From assembly GCA_023129715.1 (NCBI GenBank), contig JAGMBO010000044.1:62001-126000 (forward strand): a stretch of DNA of 64,000 bases, given 5' to 3'. The notes beneath the pieces are model-generated. The model was not told where the DNA came from. It saw nothing but the letters and a program-made list of their open reading frames with translations, and ran no database searches. This DNA is from Candidatus Eiseniibacteriota bacterium (lineage in GTDB: Bacteria > Eisenbacteria > RBG-16-71-46 > CAIMUX01 > WJJG01). Positions 18,001 to 28,100 of the stretch are shown here, in pieces; position 1 is the first letter of the stretch; every line of letters begins with the position of its first letter. Made by a program: the position numbers and the translations under genes.

Positions 18001-20457
18001 CCGCTCGCGGCGGGCGAGCCGGTCGCCTTCCTCTTCACCGGGCTCACGCCCGAGCGGATTTACAGCTTTGCGGTGCGCGCCGATGACGACGCCGGGCGGC
18101 GATCGCCGCTGGGCCCGCCGGTGACCTTCGCCACGCCCGCCGTGCCCGATACGGTTGCCCCCGGCGCGGTCGAGGACCTGCAGGCGCAGCTCCGCCCGGC
18201 CGGCACGGTGCGGCTGGTCTGGACGGCCGCCGGAAACGACGGCGCCGCGGGCCTGGCGCCCTGGCTGGTCGTCGCCATCCGGCCGGATGCGCCGGTCGCG
18301 GCCGAGGCCGATTGGGCGGTGGCGCAACGGGAGACCTTGGCCAACGAGGTGTCGGGTGGAGCGCAGGACTCCCTCGATCTGATCGGTCTCGAGCGCGACC
18401 GGGAGTGGGGATTCGCCGTGCGCTACATCGATCCGGCCCGATTGGCCGGTCCGCCGTCGAATGCGGTGCTCCTGGCGATCCCGCCCCCTCCCGATACGAT
18501 TTCGCCGGATCCGGTGAACGACCTCCTCGTGCTCGCGGCTGAACCGACCCAGGTGACCCTGCAGTGGAGTTGTCCCGGCGATGACGGCGAGACCGGCGTG
18601 GCGGAGCGCTTCGTGCTCGGCTGGGTCGCGGGAGCGGCGCTTGCGAATGAAGGGGACTGGGCGGCCGCCCAGCAGATCGAGGCGGGGCTTCCCCGTCCGG
18701 GTCCACCGGGATCGGTCGTGAGCTACACCCTGGCGAGTCTCGAGCCCGAACAAACCTACAACGTGGGAGTGCGGACCTATGACGATGCGGGGCTTCTGTC
18801 GGCACTGGGGACACCGGCGACCGTTACCCTCCCGGCGCACCCGGACACGCTGCCGCCCGAGCGGGTCACCGATCTCGACGTGGCTCTGCGCGGCGAGGCG
18901 GCGCTTCTTCTTTCATGGACCGCCGCGGGAGATGATGGCCGCGCGGGAACGGCAGCTACATTGATCGTCGCGCGCCGCCAGGACCAGATGATCGAGACCG
19001 AGAGCGACTGGCAGGCGGCCCGGCGCGACACCTGCGCCAGCGCGACTCCGGGAGGCGCCCCCGACTCGCTGCTGCTCGACGATCTGGCGCGGGGGGCGGC
19101 CTGGGGGTTCGCCCTGCGCTACCGCGACGAGGCGGGGCTCGTGGGGCCGATCTCCAACTTCGCGACCGGTTTCATTCCGGCCGAACCGGTACCCGCGGAC
19201 ACGACGGCGCCGGCGGCGATCACCGACCTGCGCGTGATCGCGCTGGGTGAGGGCGCGCTGACGCTGGCCTGGAGCGCCGGCGGGGACGATGGCCAGGCGG
19301 GTGAGGCAGACCACTACCGGGTCGGGATTATCTCAGGTGCTCGCATGACCGCCGCGGACTGGACACGCGCCGATCATCATGAGTGGGCGCATGGCGGTGC
19401 GTTGGGTGGTTCCGAGTGCGTGCAGCAGCTCACGGGGCTCACGGCCGGAGAGAGCTACGGACTCGCGTTGTGCGCGGTCGATGAGGCCGGCAATGAATCG
19501 CTTCTCTCGAATCCGATCTGGGTGCCGGCCCTCACGCCCCGCGCCGAGTTGGTGCCCGCGAGCATCGACGATCTCGAGCTCATCCTCACCGGCACCGAAT
19601 GGGCCGAGTTTGCCTGGAGCGCCCCGGCCGATCCCGGAGGAGGGGAGGCGGTCGAGGCGTATCGTCTCGGCTGGGCCGTTGAGTCCTTCACCGAAGCCGA
19701 GTGGGATCAGATCTCCCAGCTTGCCTTGCCCGACTCGCCGGCCGCCCCGGGCGCGCGCGAGCGCTTCCGTCTCGAGTCCTTGGAGCCGGTGACCACCCAC
19801 TGGGTCGCCCTGCGCAGCCGCAACGGCCTGGGTCGCTGGTCGTCGCTCTCGGCGTGCGTCGCGGTGACCACGCATGCCTGGGATGCGCAGCCGCCCCCGA
19901 CGCCGGCGGCGCCGACGGTCACGGTGGACGAGGAGGTGACCCTCTACTGGCTCCCGGTCGAAACGCCCGACTTGCTCGGCTACAACGTCTATGGACGGCC
20001 CGCCTCGGCCGGCAGCGGCGAGCAGCTCAATGATGATCCGCTCGCCGAGACGAACTGGTCGTTTTCCTGCCCCGGGCGTGGGGAGAACTTCTTCGTTGCA
20101 GTCACCGCGCTGGATGCTTCGGGCAACGAGAGCCTGCTGAGCGCGGAGACCCCGCTCTTCTCGCGGGAACTCCGCCTTGCCGGCCCCTTTCCGCACCCGA
20201 TCGAGGGGGAGGCGCGTTTCACACTCACGCTGCCCGTCGCCGAAGGAGGCGCCGCGCATGTGAGCGCGCGCATCTTCTCGGTGGCGGGTTACCAGATCCG
20301 TCGCTGGATCGACGAGACGCTGCCCACGGGTACGGAACTCCCGCTGCAGTGGGACACTCGTGACGACCGTGGTGCCCTCGTCGGACCGGGCCTCTATTTC
20401 CTCAAGCTCGAGACCCCCACCGAGTCGCTGATGCGTAAGATCTACGTGCGGCGGTAG
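15013..20457 (+). CDS. secreted 1814-aa protein: glycoside-hydrolase-like N-domain, Fn3 repeats, FlgD-like tail
   Basis: A Sec signal (SAVLLPGLILALLAILAPAAPASKG) precedes an N-terminal domain of about 450 aa rich in Trp and acidic residues (FTPGQWDTLSWFDLVV, WGWGSSAFDGVAWEVM), in the style of putative glycosyl-hydrolase TIM barrels such as GHL15. That call is tentative. About ten Fn3-like repeats follow, most opening D-T-x-x-P and containing W[ST][AC]PGDDG. The last 85 residues are a FlgD-Ig-like domain (PTGTELPLQWDTRDDRGALVGPGLYFL) ending in RKIYVRR, as in type IX-style sorted proteins. Likely surface or extracellular. The start is uncertain: ATG 15013 lacks a good Shine-Dalgarno, and TTG 14968 has GGGGGAG too close. 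The signal-peptide region contains 18-bp tandem repeats (LAHPAR/LARPAR). Confidence 0.8.
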   Translation: MRARPTGHAGWAFLARLAHPARLARPARSAVLLPGLILALLAILAPAAPASKGGPPSYPKIATYGSAFNRFTPGQWDTLSWFDLVVCRASPYRVAQIRERNPDQRLFFLTMPQNIVSWEEDQTWWYPDTSYSLHRLVQFYVEQNDWYLRDIWGQRISEWDGWAANWTPYCPEGNYGTSKGLTYAEWYASVAMPQIMGGSQKWEPWGWGSSAFDGVAWEVMADCPASGLPDPYMYADPDGDGVAEGIYSSCYDGGDEDPLSLLMHESNEDFYARLQQWVPADLILNKNRGGKHTHPSWAYELNGLKLEDWNPSRTRAVNSWWSWMYGRRHEDGEFIGDGYAFAEQSMYRTGIDELDGWDMTWIMVWTRGVEWEPARAERMRRWGMGTSMLGDGYFVFCVDQGTPDWFDIFDWDFGQALEDYQRELVGSDTLYVRRFEQGFVEVNPYYPQSLSGVPPEDARFAFWLDVDDLEVVGIAHDQVTLRWRVPQGEINGVDATEIRWAIWPITAENWELAQPAAAGLVSGTGGSQVECIVAGLEPETDYYFAAKNRIYGRWQPGVSNLAAATTAAAPPGSEPDETPPAAVLDLGSPDQGPGWIDLTWSAPGDDGDEGAAERYLLRYRLGAEIVDEGAWLAADSVAAGLPAPATAGTPQGVRLEGLQPGELYGIALRAIDEAGNLAGLSNPLLMLCPEPPDTLPPAPIHDLAVTATYSDGFDLAWTAPGDDAAEGTASGYRLAWLAGGPIDTETDWEQAAQESLATLAPAPAGTPQSYALRGLDPETLYGLALRAHDDVGALSPLALPALLAETLPAPDTLPPAAVSDLALVEAGTSWLELSWTAPGDDGAQGAADHFVLGWRAGSEALVGEDDWQAAVQVTEGLPDPPAAGTPIIWRLTGLAPETRLALAVRSYDDAGLASALSNALLAETLPPPDTLAPAAIADLAVDSVTPSSARLTWSCPGDDGMAGQAERFVLGWLEGAELVDEAAWAAADTLLDGLPRPLAAGEPVAFLFTGLTPERIYSFAVRADDDAGRRSPLGPPVTFATPAVPDTVAPGAVEDLQAQLRPAGTVRLVWTAAGNDGAAGLAPWLVVAIRPDAPVAAEADWAVAQRETLANEVSGGAQDSLDLIGLERDREWGFAVRYIDPARLAGPPSNAVLLAIPPPPDTISPDPVNDLLVLAAEPTQVTLQWSCPGDDGETGVAERFVLGWVAGAALANEGDWAAAQQIEAGLPRPGPPGSVVSYTLASLEPEQTYNVGVRTYDDAGLLSALGTPATVTLPAHPDTLPPERVTDLDVALRGEAALLLSWTAAGDDGRAGTAATLIVARRQDQMIETESDWQAARRDTCASATPGGAPDSLLLDDLARGAAWGFALRYRDEAGLVGPISNFATGFIPAEPVPADTTAPAAITDLRVIALGEGALTLAWSAGGDDGQAGEADHYRVGIISGARMTAADWTRADHHEWAHGGALGGSECVQQLTGLTAGESYGLALCAVDEAGNESLLSNPIWVPALTPRAELVPASIDDLELILTGTEWAEFAWSAPADPGGGEAVEAYRLGWAVESFTEAEWDQISQLALPDSPAAPGARERFRLESLEPVTTHWVALRSRNGLGRWSSLSACVAVTTHAWDAQPPPTPAAPTVTVDEEVTLYWLPVETPDLLGYNVYGRPASAGSGEQLNDDPLAETNWSFSCPGRGENFFVAVTALDASGNESLLSAETPLFSRELRLAGPFPHPIEGEARFTLTLPVAEGGAAHVSARIFSVAGYQIRRWIDETLPTGTELPLQWDTRDDRGALVGPGLYFLKLETPTESLMRKIYVRR
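16735..19880 (+). repeat. tandem Fn3-coding repeats (about 350 bp each)
   Basis: Nine consecutive Fn3-like units with boundaries at about 16.74, 17.09, 17.44, 17.80, 18.15, 18.49, 18.85, 19.20 and 19.55 kb. Each opens with a proline-rich D-T-L-P-P-type linker and a W-S/T-x-P/A-G-D-D-G loop. Divergence between units is moderate, so the array is old rather than freshly amplified. Confidence 0.75.
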
Positions 20458-20563
20458 AACGCGCTGTTCCCGTTCCGCCCCAGTGGGGCGCGGCACGTCC
20501 AACTACGAGCGTCGATCGCTCCCCCCGCGATGGCTGTACCCAGGATCCGCGGGGATCTGCGGG

Positions 20564-20593
20564 TCGACAGTTGCCCCCCCTCGCGCCTACAAT
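20564..20593 (+). promoter_or_regulatory. sigma-70-type promoter for the LVIVD-repeat gene
   Basis: TCGACA (5 of 6) - 18 bp - TACAAT (5 of 6), about 55 bp upstream of the start at 20648. It suggests this gene and the next are transcribed separately from the Fn3 gene. Confidence 0.5.
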
Positions 20594-20647
20594 GTGCATG
20601 CAGCACGGATACCTGTTTCAAACTACCGTGATTCCAGGAGGCGGGGG

Positions 20648-23119
20648 ATGGCTGCGGCTCGTTGCTTCGTCGGTGTGGTCTTCTTGCTTCTGGTGTGGGG
20701 CCCGCCGACGAGATCTGCCCGCGCGCAGGAGTGCCTCCACTACGAGGATCTTGCGCACTTCGTCTATCAGGCGGACACGCTCTACTCAGCCCTCAACCTG
20801 GCCGTCTCGGGAGACTATGCGTATGTCACCTACGCGATTCCCACGCTGCGCATCTACGATATCAGCGATCGCGTCCATCCCCAGCTTGTGGGCGGCTGTA
20901 GCGTGGGGACCTGCGCGGTGCTTGGTCAGGCGCGCGATGTCGCCCTCTTTGATGGCTTTGCCTGTGTCGTGACCAGCCACGAGGGGCTGGAAATCGTCGA
21001 TGTCAACCAGCCCGATTCCCCCACGGCCATCGCCAGCCTGAATACGAGCGGCATTGCCATGGGCGTGGATTGCATGGATGGGTATGCCTACATTGCAGCG
21101 CTCGGCACCGGGCTGTGTGTGGTCGACATTCACGACCCGTGGCTGCCTGCTACGGTCGCCTATCTGGACACCCCGGGGCCGGCAGAGGAGATCGCCTGCG
21201 CCGATGGCCTGGTTTACATCGCCGCGGGCAATGCCGGGCTGGCGATCGTCGATGCAAGTGTGCCGTTCTCGCCGACGATCCTCGCCACCCTGCCGACGCC
21301 CGCTGCAGCCGCCAATGTTGCCGTCTCCGGCGCCTACGTGTTTGTGGCCGCCGAGGGGGCGGGGCTTCTCGTTGTGGACGTTCATGACCCCGCCGCCCCG
21401 TTCATCCTCGGTGCGCTGCGCGACCCGGAGTACGCGCGAGACGTCTGCGTCTATGAAGGGGTTGCCTACGTGAACACCGGCCTCGGCCTGCAGGTCGTCA
21501 ATCTCGACAATCTCGGGGAACCAAGCGCCATCGGTCTTGTGCGCGCCCCGGGTCCGGCCAATGGGGTGGCAGTGGTCGACGACTATGTCTACATGTCGAG
21601 CACCCACTTCTCCCTGGGCGTCGTCGATCTCTGCGACTTCAAGTTCCCGACGCTCGTGTCCAGCATCTGCACCTACGAGGGCGCCATCGGAGTCTGTGCA
21701 CGCAACCAGTACGTTTATGTCGCGGACGACGAGGCCGGTCTGGTCATCGTCGATGCGACCCACGTTGAGTCGCCCGCGATCATCGGGTGGGTTGATACGC
21801 CGGGGCTGGGACGCAGTGTCTCCGTCGTCGGCGACCTCGCGTTCTTGGCCGACTACACATCCGGCCTGCAGATCATCGATATCAGCGACCCCACCACCGC
21901 ATCGATTGTCGGCGGAGTGGACACGCCGGGCCATGCCACCGATCTGAGAGTGGTCGATGGGTACGCCTACCTGGCGGACGGCGCAGGCGGTCTGCACATT
22001 GTGGACGTGACCAATCCGGCCGCGCCTCAGATCGTTGCCACCCTGCTCACGGCTGACGACGTTTGGGGCGTGACTGTGGAAGATGGCCTGGCCTGCGTGG
22101 CCAGCGGCTACGATCAGTTCTTCACGATCGATGTCTCTGAGCCCACAATGCCCGAGATCCTCGGCTGGGTGACGATTCCCCCTTGGTTCGAGTTCTGGGG
22201 CAACGCGATCGCGCGCTGCGAGGATGTCGTGTTGGCCAACGTGCCCTATGCGGGTATCTGCATCATCGATGTCGGCACACCGGCGTCTCCGGTGCTCATC
22301 GGCCGGATTGAGATGGATGATGACGTGCGCGACATCGATGTCTTCGGCAACCTGGCCTACGTGGCCTGCCACACGGCGGGCATCACGATCTTCGATCTGA
22401 GCAATCCCTATGTACCGACCTTGATCTCTACGGGAATCACACAGGGGATCGCGTACGGAGTGGACGGCACGGGGGATTACCTCTACGTCGCCGGCGGTTA
22501 CGACGGTCTGGAGATCGCCTATCGGCAGTGCAGCGACGAGCCCACACCGGTGAGCACCACTCGACTCCAGGCCCAGGTGGATCCGGAAGGCGTCCACCTC
22601 TCCTGGAATCCGGTGGCGATCGAGGCTCATGAGGATCTGCTCATCCGGCGTCGCGAAGATCCAGAGGGCACACTGTCCGGCTTCATCACGCTGGCGACGC
22701 TCGGCCCAGAAGCTTCGATGATCGGTGAATACTGCGATCGCACGGCGCAGTCCGGCCGGCACTACCTCTATCGCCTGATTGCCCACGCGGCCGATGGGTC
22801 CGAACGCATGCTGGCCGAGACGAGCGTGACCCTGGCGGGAGGCCGATTGGAGTTGCTGCCGATTGGGATCCTTCCAGGGGATGTCATGACGACTTTGTCT
22901 TTCCGCGTTCCCCACGCGGGCACAACACGCCTCGGCGTTTTCGATGTGGCGGGGCGCTGCATCTGGCGCTCGGAGCCGATGCAGGCAATCACCGGTCTCA
23001 ACCAAGTCGGCTGGGACGGTCGGGACGCGCGCGGGAGTCGTGCTCCCTCCGGCCTGTATCACGTAAGCCTCGATTGGCATGGGCGGCGGGTCACCCGGCC
23101 CCTCGTGGTCCTGAGATAA
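20648..23119 (+). CDS. secreted LVIVD-repeat beta-propeller protein with FlgD-like tail
   Basis: An 823-aa protein. The N-terminal signal is MAAARCFVGVVFLLLVWGPPTRSARAQ. About 14 LVIVD-type repeats follow (LRIYDISDRVHPQLVG, LAIVDASVPFSPTILA, LVIVDATHVESPAIIG, LHIVDVTNPAAPQIVA and so on), which in this family stack as a beta-propeller on the cell surface. An Fn3-like region and a FlgD-Ig-like tail (GLNQVGWDGRDARGSRAPSGLYHV) end the protein. AGGAGGCGGGGG directly before ATG 20648 fixes the start; the track ORF from 20483 is upstream read-through. Function is probably adhesive or structural; the ligand is unknown. Confidence 0.85.
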   Translation: MAAARCFVGVVFLLLVWGPPTRSARAQECLHYEDLAHFVYQADTLYSALNLAVSGDYAYVTYAIPTLRIYDISDRVHPQLVGGCSVGTCAVLGQARDVALFDGFACVVTSHEGLEIVDVNQPDSPTAIASLNTSGIAMGVDCMDGYAYIAALGTGLCVVDIHDPWLPATVAYLDTPGPAEEIACADGLVYIAAGNAGLAIVDASVPFSPTILATLPTPAAAANVAVSGAYVFVAAEGAGLLVVDVHDPAAPFILGALRDPEYARDVCVYEGVAYVNTGLGLQVVNLDNLGEPSAIGLVRAPGPANGVAVVDDYVYMSSTHFSLGVVDLCDFKFPTLVSSICTYEGAIGVCARNQYVYVADDEAGLVIVDATHVESPAIIGWVDTPGLGRSVSVVGDLAFLADYTSGLQIIDISDPTTASIVGGVDTPGHATDLRVVDGYAYLADGAGGLHIVDVTNPAAPQIVATLLTADDVWGVTVEDGLACVASGYDQFFTIDVSEPTMPEILGWVTIPPWFEFWGNAIARCEDVVLANVPYAGICIIDVGTPASPVLIGRIEMDDDVRDIDVFGNLAYVACHTAGITIFDLSNPYVPTLISTGITQGIAYGVDGTGDYLYVAGGYDGLEIAYRQCSDEPTPVSTTRLQAQVDPEGVHLSWNPVAIEAHEDLLIRRREDPEGTLSGFITLATLGPEASMIGEYCDRTAQSGRHYLYRLIAHAADGSERMLAETSVTLAGGRLELLPIGILPGDVMTTLSFRVPHAGTTRLGVFDVAGRCIWRSEPMQAITGLNQVGWDGRDARGSRAPSGLYHVSLDWHGRRVTRPLVVLR

Positions 23120-23130
23120 GGGGGAGCGAG

Positions 23131-24873
23131 ATGCGGTTCGGATGCCGATGCCGTGGTTTCCTGCTCCTGGCCCTCGGGCTCGGAGTCATGCTCGGCCTCC
23201 ACGCCTCCCCGGCTCGGGAGCCCGGCATACAGGGGTCGGGTCACGATTCGCAGGGCACGCGCGACTGCCCCGATACGCTCTGGTTCGGCGGCGATGACGG
23301 CACCGGCGTCGCCTACCTGGGGGGGGTCTGGGATTGGGATACGATCACCGGGGATTCCTTGCAGGGGTGGCGGGCGCCGGACATGGGTCTGCAGAAGAAC
23401 CGGTACTTCGGATGGGTGGAGAAGGACTCGTTCATCGTCCACGGCGACCCGGTAATCCCGATGATCGGAGACAGCGAGGGCATGCTCTGGTGCGGCGTGC
23501 ACGAGGATGAGGCCCTCTGCCGTGGCTTCGTCGATGGCATGGGCTACGGCAACCACATGTGCCAATCCGCCCGTTCCCCGGCCGTGCCGATCGACCCGGT
23601 CAACGACGACATCGACCTCGCCTTCGATTTCTTCAGCGAGTCGGAGTGGGGGTTCGATTACACCTACGTCTACGTCGGAAGCTACGGCGCCGGCGGCGAC
23701 CATCTGGCGGATCTCGAACTCGCCCGCTTTGACTGGTGTCAGGGTTCCTATGAGGATCCGGACCACTTCGCGACGAGCATCGCCCGGGGGACCCTTCCGG
23801 CAGAGACGGAGACGACGCGTGTCGAGCTGCGCTTCGCCTCCGACATGATCTGGTCCGATGAAGATGGGGAATGGCCGACGGTGGCGGGGCCGTTTACGAT
23901 GGACAACCTCTCCCTGAAGGTGGGCGGGGCGAAGGCGCTCGAATTCGATTTCGAGACGGGCCCTCAGGGATGGGTCTTCGATACTTGCTGGACGCGTGCC
24001 ATGGATTGGTTGATCGCCGGCAGTGACTACATCACGACGATCCCCGAGGAGACCTGGCAGGCGTGGACCCCCGCAGGTTGTCCGCTCAGCGCCCGGGCCC
24101 TCGGCTTTTTCGATCCGCAGAATCTTCCCTACTCGCCCCACAACTTCTGCGATCGATTCTACTTCTCCGGTCCGATCGCCCGCTGCAGCCTCGGTCTCTG
24201 CGAGTGGGACTCCCTGCTGGTGCGCTATACCGGCTACCTATCCAATTGGGGCGATAACTTCTGCAGTCTCCGCATTCGCTGGGGGTATCGCTATCATCGG
24301 CTCGGCGGCGGGAATTGCTGGTCCAGACCTTGGATGAGTTCCGATTGGCTATGCGAGAACACGGTGAGCTGCACGACCGCCGTCGCCGAGATTCCCGGGG
24401 CACGCGCGGGTTTACCGACCGACTGGGATTCGCTCCAGGTCGCTTTCGAGTTCTACTACTGGTGCTGGCCGAAGTCGGAGACTCCGAAGCGGCCGAAGTG
24501 CGCCCCGCTGCTCGACGACGTACAGGTCGGTTTTGCCTGGATCGACCCGGCGACTCTCGACGATGGCGAGTCGCAGGTCATTCCCCCGGCGCGAGGGATG
24601 GCCGCCACCTGTCGCCCCAATCCCTTCCTGCAACAGACCACGATCCACTTCACCCTGGCCGCCGCCACAGATCTGCGTCTGGTCGTCCTCGATGCAACCG
24701 GGCGAATCGTGCGGAGCATCGCCATCGAGGGACTGGGGGCGGGGCCCCATGCCGTGACCTGGGATGGACTCGATCGCACCGGACATCCCGCCGAGTCCGG
24801 CTTCTACTGGATCCGGCTGATCGATGGGCAGGGCGCCGTGGGGGACGACGTGGCCGTCGTGAGACTTCGCTAG
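23131..24873 (+). CDS. secreted 580-aa protein of unknown function with FlgD-like tail
   Basis: Signal peptide RFGCRCRGFLLLALGLGVMLGLHASPA. The body has no motif I recognise. It begins with DTLWFGGDDGTGVAYLGGVWDWDT and is rich in Trp, Asp and Cys, like beta-sandwich domains of extracellular proteins. The last 90 residues are FlgD-Ig-like (CRPNPFLQQTTIHFTL, HAVTWDGLDRTGHPAESGFYWIRL). GGGGGAG precedes ATG 23131, 11 bp after the previous stop, so it is likely cotranscribed with the LVIVD gene. The FlgD-like tail predicts surface delivery by a type IX-like route. Confidence 0.8.
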   Translation: MRFGCRCRGFLLLALGLGVMLGLHASPAREPGIQGSGHDSQGTRDCPDTLWFGGDDGTGVAYLGGVWDWDTITGDSLQGWRAPDMGLQKNRYFGWVEKDSFIVHGDPVIPMIGDSEGMLWCGVHEDEALCRGFVDGMGYGNHMCQSARSPAVPIDPVNDDIDLAFDFFSESEWGFDYTYVYVGSYGAGGDHLADLELARFDWCQGSYEDPDHFATSIARGTLPAETETTRVELRFASDMIWSDEDGEWPTVAGPFTMDNLSLKVGGAKALEFDFETGPQGWVFDTCWTRAMDWLIAGSDYITTIPEETWQAWTPAGCPLSARALGFFDPQNLPYSPHNFCDRFYFSGPIARCSLGLCEWDSLLVRYTGYLSNWGDNFCSLRIRWGYRYHRLGGGNCWSRPWMSSDWLCENTVSCTTAVAEIPGARAGLPTDWDSLQVAFEFYYWCWPKSETPKRPKCAPLLDDVQVGFAWIDPATLDDGESQVIPPARGMAATCRPNPFLQQTTIHFTLAAATDLRLVVLDATGRIVRSIAIEGLGAGPHAVTWDGLDRTGHPAESGFYWIRLIDGQGAVGDDVAVVRLR

Positions 24874-25198
24874 CCGTTGCGCTTCTTCGTCGAGGTATGG
24901 CGCCGGCTGCCTACGGCTGAGCCGATGGCCAGGGCGGTCAGGGCACCAGCCTGCCGACTCCCGGTGTCGGGCGTGACCGCTACAACCGCGCCTACGATGT
25001 AGGTTCTCTCCAGAGAGATCGAATCCTCCGCACATCCGGCCCCGAAGTACCCGCAGCAAGACGGGGCCCGCTGTGGTAGACTTGCCTCTGCCAGAGTTGC
25101 CCAGCGCAGGCCTGGTAGGACGGTCCATACGACGCGTTCCCCCCGAGTGCTCCGGTTCCGTCGCCGTCACAGGGCCCTTCGGTCCAGGAGGTTCTCGT
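24874..25198. other. 325-bp intergenic region
   Basis: Contains two short dyads next to each other, CTAC-GAT-GTAG (24992-25002) and TCTCT-CCAG-AGAGA (about 25005-25018), and a possible -10 TAGACT near 25076 without a matching -35. No ORF with family-like content. Confidence 0.4.
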
Positions 25199-28100
25199 AT
25201 GTGGAACGAGCACCGCTGCCTTGCGCCCGGTCCTGACGATCCTGCTTCCGCGCCACCAGATTCGCCGCCCTCCGGTTTCCGCCGCCGTCACGCTCTGCGC
25301 ACACGCCTCCTCTTGCCCGCCCTGCTGGCAGTCTTCGCCTGCAGCGGCCTGCTCGGCGGCGCGCGAGCGTGGGAGGAATCCGGGCGCAAGCCCCTTCGGC
25401 CGCCGTCCGACCACTCTGCAGACCGCCTCCGCGAGGATCGTGCCGCGGCGCCGGTTCTGCCGCAGCTTGCGCCCTGCCCGTTGCAGGGAATCGGTGCGGT
25501 CGATGCGGTGGCCCTCGGGCCGGCGACGACTCGCAGCCTGGCGGTCTTTGCGCAACAGGCCGCCGTCGGCGAGGCGGGCACGGTCTCTTCCACAGCGACG
25601 GCAGCGACGGAGATCGATCGTGATACCGCCGTGCGTCTTGCGACGGCACGGGCCCACTGGCAGTGGGGGCCACAGGTGCGACTCGGATCGGTGCTCCCGC
25701 TCCACGACCCGGCGGGGAATCTCTATGCATGGGACGTCGATTTCACCCTGGATGGGGCTCCCCTCGGCGCCTACATGGACGTTGCGGAGGAGTGGCAGGC
25801 GTTCTGCAGGGAACGTGCACTCACCATCGAGACGCGCACGCGGCGCGGGGAATCGGCCCTTCCGCGCGAGACCGGCTCGCGGCGCTACGGCAGCGTGACC
25901 GTCTCAGCGACCCTGGATGCCCCGCCGATCCGCGGAGCCCGCGCGGGTGTCTCGAGTTTCTATGCTACGGGGTGGAAGGCCGCCGGGGTGGCGGCGCAGG
26001 TCCTAGGAACCACAGAGCGCCAACTGGTCCGGATTCTCTTTACGGGAAGCTGGGAGCGTCTCTTCGCATTCACCGACGGCACGCAGACGATCTTCGTTCA
26101 GGGGCACGAGCCGTGGGGCTGGTACGACGGGGAGGCCTTTGCGCAGCATGCCAAGGAAGATCGCCTCGCCCGGCAGGTGTACACGCAGTCCCGGTTGCAG
26201 GCGAAGGGGCGGGATCTGGCCGGCGTGGTGGCAGAGGAGCGTGAGCGCAATGCGGCCCGCATCGATGACTGGCTGGCGGGAAGCATGGGAACCCGCAGCC
26301 CGATTCATATCGTTGGCTACGCCGCCGAGTTCATCCCCTACCAGTGGTTTGGCGGTTGTTCCCCGACTTCCGGTTCAATGGTGCTCAACTACTACGATGA
26401 ACTCGGCTGGTATGGGCGGATCACCTACTACTATTCGCGCGATGATGATCCCGTCTTCGGGACACTCAAGTGCCATGTCTCCGATGCCAGCCGCTTCATG
26501 CGGGTGACGATGAATACCACCGACGATACGGGGCGGACGTTCATTTGGGACATCTATCCCGGGATGGTCGAGTATGCCAACGACTACTGTGACTACAACT
26601 TCTCGGGCGGTGTCGAGGTCACCGGGGATATCGTCGACTGGCACTTCGAAGACGGCGTGGACATGATCAACGGCAATCACCCTTTCATCTTCAGCTCGAA
26701 CTTCTATCCTGGGGCGGGAACGGCCCACTCCGTCGCGGCCGTCGGCTACGACAGAGGGCCTGATCCCGACGAGTACCTCTGCTACAACACCTGGGCGGAC
26801 GGCTATGTAGTCGAGTCGGCGCCGAGCGCCGGAGGACCACTGGATTACACACATCTGGCGGCGCCCTATCCGGGGGGCGGATCCCAGTACGATGTCAAGC
26901 TGACCTACCCGGACGGCCATCCGTGGTACAGCTCCTGCTATCCGTTCGGCAGCTTCGAGTCCGGACAGTCGATGACGATCCAGTGGATCAACTGGGGCGA
27001 GCCGGCCCACCATGTCGACATCGACTACTCGCCGAGCGCGGGTGCCGGCTGGGCGGAGGTCGTCTCGGGTACGGCGGACGACGGCTCCTACGTCTGGGAT
27101 GTGCCCTGCGAGGTAGGCGACGCGCTGGGACGCATTCGCATCAGTCAGTATTCGAGCGGGGGCACGCTCTACAGCTCCGACGGCAGCTATGGTGACTTCG
27201 AGTTTGAAGACTACGACTTCCCACCGTCGCCGACGAATTGCACCCCGCCGTCCGGCGCGGTCTGCCAGCCGACTGCCGGGACCCTCGACTGGGACGATGT
27301 TGCCGAGGCCGAGTACTACGTCGTGCGGATCATTCCCGACGGCGAACCCTACTATGAGGTCGAGGTGGTCTCCTCAGCCTACCACTACTCCGGCTTCGAT
27401 CCCGGGCGGCAATACGCTTGGAGTGCGAGATGCGTCAATACCTGTGGTCTCCATGGCGCCTCGGGCGGCCTGCGTACATTCACCATCGGTCCCGCGTCCC
27501 TGGCGGCACCGACGCTGCTCAGCCCGGCCAATGATGCGACCTGTGTCGTGACCACCGGCACACTGGACTGGTCGGATGTCACCGACGCCGGCGGCTACCG
27601 CATCCAGCTCGGCTGGACCTGCGGCGGCTACAGCCCCGTGATCCAGCTCACCGCATCCCAGCTCGACTACAACGATCTCGATCCGGGGCGCACCTACTAC
27701 TGGCGCGTGGCGACCCGGGATGCCTGCGGCAACTACGGCAGCTACTCTGACTGCTGGCGCTTCACCTGCGGCAGCGGAACGCCGCAGAGCCCTGTGCTTC
27801 TCCTGCCAGCGAATGGTGCCGTCGATCAGTCGGTCACCGGTATGCTCGACTGGCAGGATGTCGAAGGCGCGACCGCCTATCGGGTGCGCATCGGAACGAG
27901 TTGCGGGGCGGGTTCGGAGTACCTGATCAGCTCAGCGACATCCGAGTTCGAGTATTACAGCCTCGATCCCGGGGAGATCTACTTCTGGCAGGTGCAGACC
28001 AAGGATGCCTGCGAGCAGTGGGGTGCCTATTCCGATTGCTTCCAGTTCACCATTCGGGCGGCGGCGACGATCCTGGTCGAAGCCGATGGCTCGGGCGACT

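Noticed and set aside
20786-23080. 764-aa minus-strand ORF
   Set aside because: Antisense of the LVIVD-repeat gene; its repeats mirror the coding strand and it lacks any start signal.
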